Assembly (NCBI GenBank): GCA_030706285.1
Contig: JAUZOU010000049.1
Location: 1-12,286, forward strand
Direction of reading: 5' to 3'
DNA length: 12,286 nucleotides
Source of the DNA: Bacteroidota bacterium
GTDB taxonomy: Bacteria; Bacteroidota; Bacteroidia; Bacteroidales; UBA1402
Part shown: positions 1-7,252 of the stretch, one piece after another
How the letters are laid out: each line of letters begins with the position of its first letter
How positions within the stretch are numbered: the first letter of the stretch is position 1
Position numbers and translations under genes: made by a program
Notes under the pieces: model-generated
Seen by the model: only the letters and a program-made list of their open reading frames with translations
Database searches by the model: none
What the model was told of the DNA's origin: nothing

Positions 1-1
1 A

Positions 2-139
2 AAACGAACTTCTCTTTATGCATATCGTATTGAATATCAATACAAAGATAAATTGAAATCGTCGCACCCTGGAAAACGCTGCAACTATCTAACTTTCAAT
101 GATTTCAAAGAGCTTTTGCGAATTTTTAGTGGACACTAA
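2..139 (+). CDS. C-terminal end of an unidentified protein, possibly a transposase (5' end outside window)
   Basis: An open frame enters from the left edge and ends at TAA 137-139 after 45 residues. The tail is basic and aromatic: it begins KRTSLYAYRIEYQYK and ends LLRIFSGH. I do not recognise the family from this piece. The stop codon lies at the edge of a 13-bp motif (126-138) that recurs inverted at 779-791. The next frame downstream is open from exactly the following base and reads as the truncated remainder of an outer-membrane protein. A gene whose stop codon falls in a repeat that interrupts another gene is what the end of an insertion sequence looks like, so a transposase C-terminus is a reasonable inference. 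The residues themselves do not prove it. It could also be an ordinary gene 3' end. Confidence 0.45.
   Translation, partial: KRTSLYAYRIEYQYKDKLKSSHPGKRCNYLTFNDFKELLRIFSGH
126..138 (+). repeat. 13-bp inverted repeat, left copy
   Basis: The motif TTAGTGGACACTA is the exact reverse complement of 779-791. It is itself nearly palindromic (TAGTG..CACTA). It covers the end of the upstream reading frame and directly precedes the truncated gene fragment starting at 140. It may be the right terminal inverted repeat of an insertion sequence. No matching target duplication could be identified inside the window. Confidence 0.6.
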
Positions 140-634
140 TGCTTACAACCACAAAATGAAACATCAAAAATAAATACAGGATTTTGGGGTGCCTCAATGG
201 GATTAGAGTATTTCTATAAGAAAAATAGATTCATAAACATAAATGTTAATTCGGCATCTGATTTTTTCCTTCCAATTCCAGCTGCAGTCGATATGAGCGG
301 TGAATATGAAATGATGAGTTCTGTCTATTTAGGTTTGACAGATAATTATAAATTCAAACGATTTACTGTTGGATATGGTTTAAATTATTCAAAAAACATA
401 TGGGACTTAAGATATTATGAATGGGGCGACCCAACTCCTCCAACAAGAGAGCCAATAAAAAGAGCCAGTCAATCAATCGGTTTTACTCTTAATGGCTATC
501 ATCAATTTGGGGAACATTTCTTCATAGGATTGATTTATAGGCCATCTATTTTAAGAGTAAATCCAACAGTTGGATTTAACTATGAACATTTGATTAGCTT
601 GGATGTTGTATGGAAAATAAAATTAAGAAAATAA
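140..634 (+). pseudogene. 5'-truncated outer-membrane beta-barrel-like protein fragment
   Basis: The frame is open from base 140, immediately after the TAA in the left repeat, and reads through to TAA 632-634. This gives about 164 codons. The first ATG is at 197 (145 residues), but the residues before it (for example INTGFWGAS) join smoothly to the rest, so the original start has probably been lost. There is no signal peptide. The sequence alternates polar and aromatic or hydrophobic residues (FTVGYGLNYSKN, IGFTLNGYHQFG, FIGLIYRPSILRVNP), as in beta-strands of Bacteroidetes outer-membrane barrels, and it ends with a strand-like LISLDVVWKIKL. I infer that the 3' part of a barrel gene was cut off by insertion or rearrangement at the repeat. 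It could also be expressed from ATG 197 as a small protein, but without a signal peptide it could not reach the outer membrane. Confidence 0.6.
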
Positions 635-869
635 CTATTGCAACCATCGATGCATAAAGCATGCCGGTTTCAGTTGGAATTTGTACACATCCCCTCATAT
701 CATTGTTTCGCCAAGGATGATACAGTTAGAGCTCCGATATCCGGCTCGTTTCGCATTGCCCTGTTTTATATTATTCACTAGTGTCCACTAACTTTGGCCT
801 TTCTGAAGCGAGTCTGTTGATAGATTTCAGACATAAGAAATTAGATTTTCAACTAAAAAAGCGAAAACT
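635..869. other. Intergenic region with the second inverted-repeat copy
   Basis: No coding sequence was recognised. The stretch holds the right copy of the 13-bp repeat at 779-791. Upstream of the next gene, TAGATTTT at 842-849 is one mismatch from the Bacteroidetes -7 box TAnnTTTG. A GG-N10-GC spacing near 796-810 was considered as a sigma-54 site, but it lacks the TTGC core. Confidence 0.4.
779..791 (-). repeat. 13-bp inverted repeat, right copy
   Basis: TAGTGTCCACTAA is the exact reverse complement of 126-138, 640 bp away. Similarity stops abruptly on both sides. It could be the left end of a second, decayed copy of the same element, or the right end of a roughly 666-bp element spanning 126-791. 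Confidence 0.55.
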
Positions 870-1247
870 ATGAAAAAGAAAATTCTATTTGGAGTAAGCC
901 TCCTTTTTGGGCTGGTGTTTATTAACTCGGGACTGAATAACTTTTTTAATTACATGCCCATGCCGAAGGAAATGCCAGAAACGATGATGAATGCCATGTC
1001 TGCCTTTATGACAATTGGTTGGCTTATGCCACTTGTTGCCGTTACAGAGATTGTTGGTGGAGTACTTTTCATCACCAATAAATTCAGGGCATTAGGTGCA
1101 ATAATTATTTTTCCTGTTCTGGTAGGAATCCTTTTAACTCACATTGTATTGGCACCTTCAGGACTGCCTTTGGCACTTGTCCTGTTTGGAATAGAACTTT
1201 GGGGAATTATTGAAAACCGTGAAAAATACTTGCCGATGATTAAATAG
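870..1247 (+). CDS. DoxX-family small integral membrane protein
   Basis: This 125-residue protein has about four hydrophobic segments: roughly residues 5-26, 45-68, 72-91 and 95-112. The third and fourth (ALGAIIIFPVLVGILLTHIVL, then LPLALVLFGIELWGII) follow the DoxX-like pattern, with a short charged C-terminal tail. The early INSGLNNFFNY and the second-helix EIVGGVLF also fit small DoxX/DoxD-like quinone-related membrane proteins. The molecular function of such stand-alone proteins is mostly unknown. The ATG at 870 follows an A-rich stretch with no Shine-Dalgarno sequence, as is usual in this phylum. The gene stands alone between the repeat region and a long non-coding gap, so context gives no pathway. 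The family call is by pattern, not alignment. Confidence 0.7.
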   Translation: MKKKILFGVSLLFGLVFINSGLNNFFNYMPMPKEMPETMMNAMSAFMTIGWLMPLVAVTEIVGGVLFITNKFRALGAIIIFPVLVGILLTHIVLAPSGLPLALVLFGIELWGIIENREKYLPMIK

Positions 1248-1843
1248 GAGCGTGTGCTATCTGACAACAGGGACTTTTCTTCCGGCAGTTTTTTCGGCAG
1301 ACAACAACGATTGACTAAAACAACGTCCCACTGCGGTATAGCCAATATTGGTTTCAGTAGTGTGCAAAGGTGTATCATCCGCTTTAATTTTCCGAAAACT
1401 ATATGATGAAAATAGGCAAAACTTGATCCGGATTTGCCTGAAGATACGATGATGAATCAACTGTATTGGTTAAAAAACAGCTCCCTAATTAATGAAAAGG
1501 AAAATATTCATTAAAAGAGTGAATATAAGACTAGAAAAATGCTGAATTGATATTGCTCCATATTTTTGGATAACGTTTTGAAATTCAGGAATAAATATTT
1601 TATATGACAATAATAAAAATCCGTTTTTCGAAAAAATAAATTTATTTTTGTTAATTTTACAATTATAGAAAAATATAGTACTTTTGAAAACATAGACAAA
1701 TAGTTATTAAAAGAATACATTTCTATCGATATTATTGATTATTAGAAATTTAATCTATTTGTAGATCAAGTATTTATACCGTAATTATTTAGATCCTGAA
1801 CCGACCGACAGGTCTACTATTATCATTATTAAAACATTAATAA
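1248..1843. other. Non-coding gap of about 600 bp, very AT-rich on the right
   Basis: No convincing gene is visible on either strand, and short frames here lack recognisable sequence. The left part (1248-1460) is of mixed composition. The right part (about 1500-1843) is strongly AT-rich with runs of A and T. It contains TAnnTTTG matches at 1643-1650 and 1679-1686, but in such AT-rich DNA these are expected by chance, and both lie more than 150 bp from the next start codon. A small inverted repeat (ATCTA-TTTG-TAGAT) occurs near 1752-1765. Confidence 0.5.
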
Positions 1844-3406
1844 ATGAAGCTTAAAATTCTTTTTGTTAGTCTATTGTATGCGACAATGGCTTTTGGGCAA
1901 ATGCAAGATTTGAAAAATCTAGCGGAGGGTGAATTAGTTTATAGTTCGATACTATACGATTCCAGTGATAATTTGTATGGGTATTTCTACCTTTATAAAC
2001 GCGATGTGGATAAATTACATAAAACGATGGAATACGTCCTCTTGGATAAGAATCTGAATAAGGTCTCCAATAATACCTTTGTAAATAATTCGTATAATGA
2101 ATCGAAGTCGGACTATATCGGTACAAAATGTCGATATTTAGATTGTAACCTGATGGGTGACAATATTCTTCTTACAGATTTTTATTATTATGTTCCTTTA
2201 ATTGGAAATGATGCTATGGTTCCTTTGGCCACAGCGTTTCAAATTATTTCTTTAAAAGATAATACCGTATCCAAAGAAATAAAATATCAAGATGGCGTTT
2301 TTAGTGATTTGCCCGATGAGTTCAATCTGCTGAAAAAGGAAAATAAAAAGCTGGATACTAAATATTTAGTTCAGACTATAGATAACGATTCTCTTACCGG
2401 CTTTTTTATTTCGCAGGTGAATACAGATGGATTTGACTATAAAGAAAAAGATATCAGCTTTTACAATGAAAATAGAGAGTTGTTATGGACCTATGAGTAT
2501 AATCCAAATGGTACTCCTAAGAATTTGACAACCTGTAAAGTGATCGCTATCAAAAATAATAATATCTATCTTGAGGAAATAAAATACGAAAATTGGTATG
2601 CGTCTGAAGATAAAATTGTCTTATTAGACTTAAAAACAGGGAAGAAAAAGTATGAGACTGTGGTGGAAGACAAAAACAGCAAATACAATCACACTATCAG
2701 AGCCAAAGAAGTCGATGGAAAACTGATTATTACTGGGAACTATTGTCCGTTCAAGAATCACTATTTCTTTAGATTAAAAGATAATTTAGGCTATTATAAA
2801 CTGGTGTTGGACGAAAACGGGAAAGAGGTTTCCCGGCAGTATTCGAAATGGAGCGACTTTGCCTCATCCATTAAAGTAAATAAAAAAGGTCGCGTAAAAA
2901 ATAATTACCGGTTGAATACGAAATCAACGTTAATCTTTAAGGATGGCGCAATATCTGTTATTACAGAAAAATACAAACCATCAAGCAATCCTCTTTGGTT
3001 CATGCCTTTAATTGGCATGTTTACGGCTCAAGATGAGAAAACGACCGATATGGTCTTAATTAATTTTGATGAACAGTTTCAATTGAAAAGTGTCAAGACA
3101 GTCAAGAAAGATTTGTCTGTTATCGAGAACAACGATTACCTCTTTTCTCAATACATTGATAATGAAAAGGGAGGTGTTTTCTTTTTTAAAGATTTTACAA
3201 AAGATCCTGAAACAGGGAAACAGCAATGGATGCTTGGCATTAATTCCTTCATTAATGGAGTGCTTACGGAAGAGAAAATTCCAATATATTCAAAAAGAAA
3301 ATATCTGATTGATCCTTTACCTGCAAAAGAGGGGTATGTAATGCTCCGAGAGTATAATGAAAAAGAAAAATACAACCAGATCCGATTGGAAAAACTGAAT
3401 TTCTAA
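1844..3406 (+). CDS. Secreted protein of unknown function (520 aa)
   Basis: The N-terminus is a typical signal peptide: MKLK, a hydrophobic core LKILFVSLLYATMAF, and a likely cleavage near residue 18-19 (AFGQ). No lipobox is present. The mature part is rich in Lys, Asp, Asn and Tyr. It has repeated alternating patches such as VLLDLKTGKKKYETVVED, KLIITGNYCPFKNHYFF and YKLVLDENGKEV, resembling beta-strand hairpins of a propeller-like or other all-beta domain. I see no catalytic motif and do not recognise the family. It ends just before a bidirectional terminator shared with the convergent M48 peptidase gene, and is one of three neighbouring exported proteins (with the M48 and S41 proteins), so a cell-envelope or extracellular role is likely. 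The start fits the signal peptide; no promoter box is clear directly upstream. Confidence 0.7.
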   Translation: MKLKILFVSLLYATMAFGQMQDLKNLAEGELVYSSILYDSSDNLYGYFYLYKRDVDKLHKTMEYVLLDKNLNKVSNNTFVNNSYNESKSDYIGTKCRYLDCNLMGDNILLTDFYYYVPLIGNDAMVPLATAFQIISLKDNTVSKEIKYQDGVFSDLPDEFNLLKKENKKLDTKYLVQTIDNDSLTGFFISQVNTDGFDYKEKDISFYNENRELLWTYEYNPNGTPKNLTTCKVIAIKNNNIYLEEIKYENWYASEDKIVLLDLKTGKKKYETVVEDKNSKYNHTIRAKEVDGKLIITGNYCPFKNHYFFRLKDNLGYYKLVLDENGKEVSRQYSKWSDFASSIKVNKKGRVKNNYRLNTKSTLIFKDGAISVITEKYKPSSNPLWFMPLIGMFTAQDEKTTDMVLINFDEQFQLKSVKTVKKDLSVIENNDYLFSQYIDNEKGGVFFFKDFTKDPETGKQQWMLGINSFINGVLTEEKIPIYSKRKYLIDPLPAKEGYVMLREYNEKEKYNQIRLEKLNF

Positions 3407-3411
3407 AAAAT

Positions 3412-3438
3412 AAAAAAGGCTCGTTAAGAGCCTTTTTT
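3412..3438. terminator. Bidirectional intrinsic terminator between convergent genes
   Basis: An 11-bp perfect stem pairs AAAAAAGGCTC (3412-3422) with GAGCCTTTTTT (3428-3438) around a 5-nt loop. The A-run and T-run flank the GC core, so it can act on both strands. On the minus strand the stem encodes the last residues of the M48 peptidase (KKGS), and that gene's TAA stop (3424-3426) lies in the loop. Confidence 0.85.
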
Positions 3439-4725
3439 ATAATAGTCTTTGATATTTTTAATTTCATTCAGGCTTAGATTCCACATGAAACTAAGGAACT
3501 GTTGGTAACTTTCAGATTGCACTTTTGGATCAATTCTGTCCAGATAGCGATTTAACGTATATCTCTTTCTTGCATCGTAAATTTTGGAAAAGAACTCACC
3601 TAACCAGTAGCGGTAAAAAGGATCGTTTTCATCATCCTGCAGTCGCAACAGACAAATGTATACACCATATCCATACTCTTCCTGGTAATCAAGGCAGAAA
3701 GGCTGACTGGCTTTAGCCAGTGATTGTAGAGAGTCAAATAACGAAGTGCCGTGAACCGGCTGTACTTCATCGGTTAATTCTGGAAATAAGCGTTTAATAT
3801 TGGCGATTCGTTCTTTTGTTTTTGGATGGTCATCAACAGAGTCTTCATCAATTTTGTCTTTATATTTTGAATAATCGTAGCTCTTGAAATCTTCCCGCTT
3901 CAACCATTCTTCTTTGAATGGTTGAGCAGGTAGGTCGAAGGCACGTTTGTAGATTCCGTTAGTTAACCCCATCGGTTTTATAGAATCATATAAATCCATT
4001 CGTCTAAGGGTAGTGATATAATTAGTTCGGTTAAAGCTGGTATTTTTAAATAACACATAACCAATAGAATCGGATTCATATTCTTGATTACGATTGAAAC
4101 TGCTTTCTTCATAAAGAATTTGTTTCAGTTTGTTCCACGCCTTTTCGCTTTTGTTGCTTTTCTCGCGTTTAACCGCCTTTGTTTGCTTCTTAGCTTCCTC
4201 TTTCAACGTCAAATTATATCGTTGAATGTTTTTAAAACTATGCTTAAGAAGCAAATGTCCAATTTCGTGAGCGATGATTGATGCAAGCTGCTCCTCATTT
4301 TGAAGGTAATAGAAGGTTCCCAAATTAATCACAAAGTAATTATCGCCCATACTGCATGCATTGAGGGATAAGTCTTTGGAGATAAAGAAATGGATATTTT
4401 CAGGAATATTCTTATTTTTTGATTTTAATTCGTCAACTATATAATCAATCATTTTATTAAACCTTTGATCGTCTATGTAAGCTCCATTTAGCAGGTCTTC
4501 ATTAAACTGCTTGTGAACTTTCGCATAATGATTCAAAATATTGGTTTGTTCACTGCCTTTGTATTCGGATTTTATCTGAGCGTTAAATAGTTTTGTGCTT
4601 TTGAGATATTCTTTACTGATCTTCATACGCGTTGCCTGATTGGCAGTGTCTACAGGGATATAGGACTGTGCAAAAAAGACAAACGGAAATAAGACAAAAG
4701 AGAGCATTAAAAAAAAAGACTTCAT
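3424..4725 (-). CDS. Exported M48-family zinc metallopeptidase
   Basis: This is a 433-residue protein. A signal peptide (MKSFFLMLSFVLFPFVFFAQ) ends near residue 20, with no lipobox, so export to the periplasm or beyond is expected. The peptidase domain has the HEXXH zinc site HEIGH at residues 153-157, preceded by EEQLASIIA. The third-ligand motif EYESD follows at 215-219 (Glu215, Asp219), as in the ExxxD pattern of M48. Upstream, NIHFFISKDLSLNACSMGDNYFVINLGTF (in part) matches the usual beta-strands before the HEXXH helix. The C-terminal half, after HPKTKERI near residue 303, is helical and unassigned. BepA-like and Loki-type relatives act in envelope protein quality control, but whether this one does is not visible. 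A Lys-rich insert (about 175-200) separates the two zinc motifs. The gene converges on the 520-aa protein and diverges from the S41 gene. Confidence 0.88.
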   Translation of the reverse strand: MKSFFLMLSFVLFPFVFFAQSYIPVDTANQATRMKISKEYLKSTKLFNAQIKSEYKGSEQTNILNHYAKVHKQFNEDLLNGAYIDDQRFNKMIDYIVDELKSKNKNIPENIHFFISKDLSLNACSMGDNYFVINLGTFYYLQNEEQLASIIAHEIGHLLLKHSFKNIQRYNLTLKEEAKKQTKAVKREKSNKSEKAWNKLKQILYEESSFNRNQEYESDSIGYVLFKNTSFNRTNYITTLRRMDLYDSIKPMGLTNGIYKRAFDLPAQPFKEEWLKREDFKSYDYSKYKDKIDEDSVDDHPKTKERIANIKRLFPELTDEVQPVHGTSLFDSLQSLAKASQPFCLDYQEEYGYGVYICLLRLQDDENDPFYRYWLGEFFSKIYDARKRYTLNRYLDRIDPKVQSESYQQFLSFMWNLSLNEIKNIKDYYKKGS

Positions 4726-4746
4726 GGTTGATTTTGTTTATATTTA

Positions 4747-4754
4747 CAAAAATA
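4747..4754 (-). promoter_or_regulatory. Putative -7 box for the M48 peptidase gene
   Basis: On the minus strand the sequence TATTTTTG matches TAnnTTTG, 21 bp before the ATG. This would leave a leader of roughly 14 nt. No TTTG-like -33 element is seen at the expected distance, so support is moderate. Confidence 0.4.
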
Positions 4755-4805
4755 CCTTTTTTTTAGTGATTATTTTAGCATTCTATCATCGGACACACAA
4801 AATAA

Positions 4806-4925
4806 GGCATCTGGTTTCTATGTCTACCCATGATGAGGAATTAACGCTAATGGCATTTTTCAGGAAGGGGATAAAGTAATAAGAATTGAATCTCAGAAGA
4901 AATTACCGAATTGCACATATTTAAA
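4806..4925 (+). pseudogene. Possible decayed S41/PDZ-like coding remnant
   Basis: Three successive frames on the plus strand give short segments that read like pieces of one S41-type protein: ASGFYVYP, THDEELTL and NGIFQEGDKVIRIESQKKLPN. The last resembles a PDZ-like turn (GIFQEGDKVIRI). The frames are broken by stops and shifts, so nothing intact is encoded. The stretch lies directly upstream of the S41 gene but not in its frame. It could be a leftover of a tandem duplicate or of an older arrangement of that gene. It could also be chance. Confidence 0.3.
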
Positions 4926-4927
4926 AA

Positions 4928-5974
4928 ATGAGAAATTTAATTGTACTACTAGGCTTTGTCTATTTATCAATAGCCGGTTATAGCCAAAACTGTCATTGTG
5001 ATGAGAATCTTACTTTCGCGATAAAAACGGTTGAAAATGATTATGCCGGGTTTAAAGATAAAGTGGACAAGAAACATAAAAAAGAGTATATTGCCTTTAA
5101 AAATAGGCTATTAGAGAGAGCTAAAGAAATCAATAATGCGACGAATAGATGCAATAATTTATTGCGCCAATACCTCGATTATTTTAAAGACAATCATCTG
5201 TATGTTGAGATGAGACAGAACATAAATTTTTATTTTACTTTTCAACAAATTGATTCGACAACGTCTCTTATCAGAATACCAAGTTTTGATTCGGATGATA
5301 AAGCCATCATTGATAGTTTGGTTAGCAAAAATATGGCTGTGCTTTCAAAATCTTCCATATTAATCATTGACTTGCGAGGAAATCGTGGTGGCATAGATGA
5401 TAGTTTTAAATCGTTGTTGCCTCTTATTTACACGAATCCGTATGTCATGAAGGGCGTTGAATGGAGGGCTTCTGAAGGCAATATAAATTATTTCGAAGAC
5501 TGTCTTAAAAATGGGACTTACAAAGTAGGCAAAGAAAAAGAAATTCAAGAGCAAATCAATCAAATGAAAAAGCACCAAGGTGGTTTTGTTACCATTGGAA
5601 AAGAAGATACAATTTATGAGCAAACAGTCATGGAAAAGCCGTTAAAGGTGGGGATCATTGCGAATGATTATTGTGCAAGCAGTTGCGAAGAGTTTATCCT
5701 AATGGCTAAAAACAGTCGTAAAGTGACTGTATTTGGAATCAGCACGGCAGGAACATTGGATTATTCTAATACAATCCCTGTTGCTATGCCGACGAAAGGG
5801 ATGGTATTAAGATATCCGATGACAAGGTCAAAACGACTGCCTGAAAATCCTATCGACAATGTTGGTATAGCTCCGGATGTAAAAATCGACTTGCCTGATA
5901 ACTTTAGAATGGCTAAAGATAAGGCCGATGATTGGGTGCTATTTGCTGTAAACTACCTGAAAGCCAATAATTAG
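4928..5974 (+). CDS. Exported S41-type (tail-specific protease-like) protein
   Basis: This is a 348-residue protein with an N-terminal signal peptide (about residues 1-20, ending GYSQ). Residues 25-95 form a charged helical region ending DYFKDNHLYV, as seen before the core in Bacteroidetes S41 proteins. The core follows: SSILIIDLRGNRGG (142-155) is the S41 strand-turn, and NDYCASSCEEFILMA (246-260) places the nucleophile at Ser252 by alignment with the family SxxE pattern. VTVFGISTAG (266-275) is the usual VxGxxTxG strand, and VGIAPDVKI (312-320) is the C-terminal signature. The Lys that normally follows TxG about 25 residues after the Ser is Thr276, so if active it would use another base, or it may not be a protease. 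It also lacks a clear PDZ domain. Two Cys at 22 and 24 follow the cleavage site. Confidence 0.82.
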   Translation: MRNLIVLLGFVYLSIAGYSQNCHCDENLTFAIKTVENDYAGFKDKVDKKHKKEYIAFKNRLLERAKEINNATNRCNNLLRQYLDYFKDNHLYVEMRQNINFYFTFQQIDSTTSLIRIPSFDSDDKAIIDSLVSKNMAVLSKSSILIIDLRGNRGGIDDSFKSLLPLIYTNPYVMKGVEWRASEGNINYFEDCLKNGTYKVGKEKEIQEQINQMKKHQGGFVTIGKEDTIYEQTVMEKPLKVGIIANDYCASSCEEFILMAKNSRKVTVFGISTAGTLDYSNTIPVAMPTKGMVLRYPMTRSKRLPENPIDNVGIAPDVKIDLPDNFRMAKDKADDWVLFAVNYLKANN

Positions 5975-6223
5975 GGTCGATTTAAACTTGTGGAGCGAGC
6001 TGACTGCCCGGGCTGGCGGAACGTCGAACAAGTCCGGGCGATCATAACGCAGATTCTTTATTAGTTACTTGATCTGCCGAAATCCATCAACTTTAAAATA
6101 GTGTTTTTGCCGAAAACCACCGATTTTTGAAGTCGTACTGTAATAATACTGGATCCGTAAATCCTCAGATTTTGTAGTTGATCCCCGTATTGCCCGCCAT
6201 TTTCGCTGATGCCACCCAAAAGA
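5975..6223. other. Intergenic region with a GC-rich hairpin
   Basis: No gene is recognised. Bases about 5990-6045 are much richer in G+C than the DNA on either side. They contain a 9-bp stem (6006-6014 with 6031-6039, GCCCGGGCT against AGTCCGGGC, one G-T pair) with a 16-nt loop. No T-run follows, so it is not a standard intrinsic terminator. A short near-repeat (GGTTTTCGGCA and GGATTTCGGCA, minus strand) lies at about 6070-6120. Confidence 0.4.
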
Positions 6224-6251
6224 AAAGCCCCGGAAAATCTTCCAGGGCTTT
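6224..6251 (-). terminator. Intrinsic terminator of the tRNA-fMet gene
   Basis: A 12-bp stem (6224-6235 with 6240-6251) has one G-U wobble and a 4-nt loop. On the minus strand it starts 5 nt after the tRNA 3' end and is followed by TTTT-type sequence. Confidence 0.8.
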
Positions 6252-6255
6252 CTAG

Positions 6256-6327
<72 letters not shown>

Positions 6328-6340
6328 ATCAATTGTGGTG

Positions 6341-6371
6341 CAAAAGTACTGCTTTTTACTTACAAAACAAA
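6341..6371 (-). promoter_or_regulatory. Promoter of tRNA-fMet (TTTG-N19-TACTTTTG)
   Basis: On the minus strand a TTTG (6368-6371) is followed after exactly 19 nt by TACTTTTG (6341-6348), which matches the Bacteroidetes -33/-7 consensus. Transcription would start about 8 nt before the mature tRNA 5' end at 6327. Confidence 0.75.
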
Positions 6372-6430
6372 TTAAAAAGCCAAATTCACTAAAAAATAAT
6401 ACAAGCGTGCTGTCCGGACGGAATTTTTCT

Positions 6431-6463
6431 TACATTTGCACATTCTATATTCTTTTGTGCAAA
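6431..6463 (+). promoter_or_regulatory. Promoter and candidate operator of the tetR gene
   Basis: TACATTTG at 6431-6438 matches the -7 consensus and predicts a start near 6445 with a leader of about 22 nt. Perfect 7-bp inverted half-sites TTTGCAC (6435-6441) and GTGCAAA (6457-6463) overlap the -7 box and flank the start site, a natural place for autorepression. A further GTGCAAAA half-site lies at 6338-6345 in the divergent tRNA promoter. A GTCCGGAC palindrome at 6412-6419 sits just upstream. Confidence 0.5.
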
Positions 6464-6466
6464 AAC

Positions 6467-7081
6467 ATGGCGGTATCAAAGACAAGAACAATGTTGGTGG
6501 AGGTTGCCAGACAACTGTTTGCCAAGAATGGTGTGTCTGAAACAACGATGAATGACATAGCTGAAGCTTCCGGCAAAGGACGGCGTACCCTGTATACCTA
6601 TTTTAGAAGTAAAGAAGAAATTTATCTTGCCTGCATCGAAGATGAAATCCAAATCATCACCACTTCCCTTCAGGCAGTCATGAAAATGACCATTGATCCG
6701 GAAGAAAAAATCAAGACATTCATTCGAGTCCATTTTGATGTCTACAAAGACACCGTGATGCGAAACGGCAACCTGCACGCCCAATTCTTCAGGAATATTA
6801 CTGAAGTAGAAAAGTCACGCCGGAAACTGGATCAGAAAGAAACAGTCATGCTGGTGCAAATGCTTTCCGAAGGACAAGAGAGGGGCCTGTTTACGATAAA
6901 GGACATCAAACGTACCGCTCAGGTGCTTCAGCTTTCTCTGAAAGGGCTGGAAGTGCCTTATATCCGTGAAACGGTTGTCAACCGAAAACGGCGTATTGAA
7001 CATGTCTATGAGTTTCTGTTCTATGGTCTCAAAGGAATGGGGAAAGGTTACGACAGTATCGGCCTGGAGACAGAAAAATGA
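6467..7081 (+). CDS. TetR/AcrR-family transcriptional regulator
   Basis: The protein has 204 residues from ATG 6467. An upstream in-frame ATG at 6209 is rejected because the extension runs antisense through the tRNA gene and lies before the promoter. Residues 7-55 form the TetR DNA-binding domain: a helix VEVARQLFAKNGVSETTMNDI, then the helix-turn-helix IAEASGKGRRTLYTYFRSKEEIY with the conserved LYTYFRSKEE. The C-terminal helical domain (about 60-190) would bind ligand and dimerise, and its ligand cannot be told from the sequence. The next gene is fabG, 171 bp downstream on the same strand. Several TetR proteins such as FabR and FadR-like regulators control fatty acid genes, so control of fabG is possible but not shown. 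A pair of half-sites over its own promoter suggests autoregulation. Confidence 0.9.
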   Translation: MAVSKTRTMLVEVARQLFAKNGVSETTMNDIAEASGKGRRTLYTYFRSKEEIYLACIEDEIQIITTSLQAVMKMTIDPEEKIKTFIRVHFDVYKDTVMRNGNLHAQFFRNITEVEKSRRKLDQKETVMLVQMLSEGQERGLFTIKDIKRTAQVLQLSLKGLEVPYIRETVVNRKRRIEHVYEFLFYGLKGMGKGYDSIGLETEK

Positions 7082-7252
7082 TGAAACGAGCCTGTTTGTG
7101 CCAGGCAATCAAGCAGATGGAAATAGGCATGCGGTGCTGCATCTGTTCTTAAACAAAAAAATGATTATCAGATGAAATAACCTGTTAGGTTTAATATATG
7201 AATGTATCGAAGCATTTCGGTAACAATTAATCACAAACAAAAAATTAGTCAA

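Noticed and set aside
794..811. Possible second sigma-54 promoter before the DoxX gene
   Set aside because: GG and GC are spaced by 10 nt, but the -12 element reads AAGC rather than TTGC and the -24 lacks the A of TGGCA; likely chance.
1643..1686. Two TAnnTTTG boxes in the AT-rich gap
   Set aside because: They lie more than 150 bp from the next gene in DNA where such matches are frequent by chance, and no properly spaced -33 element was found.
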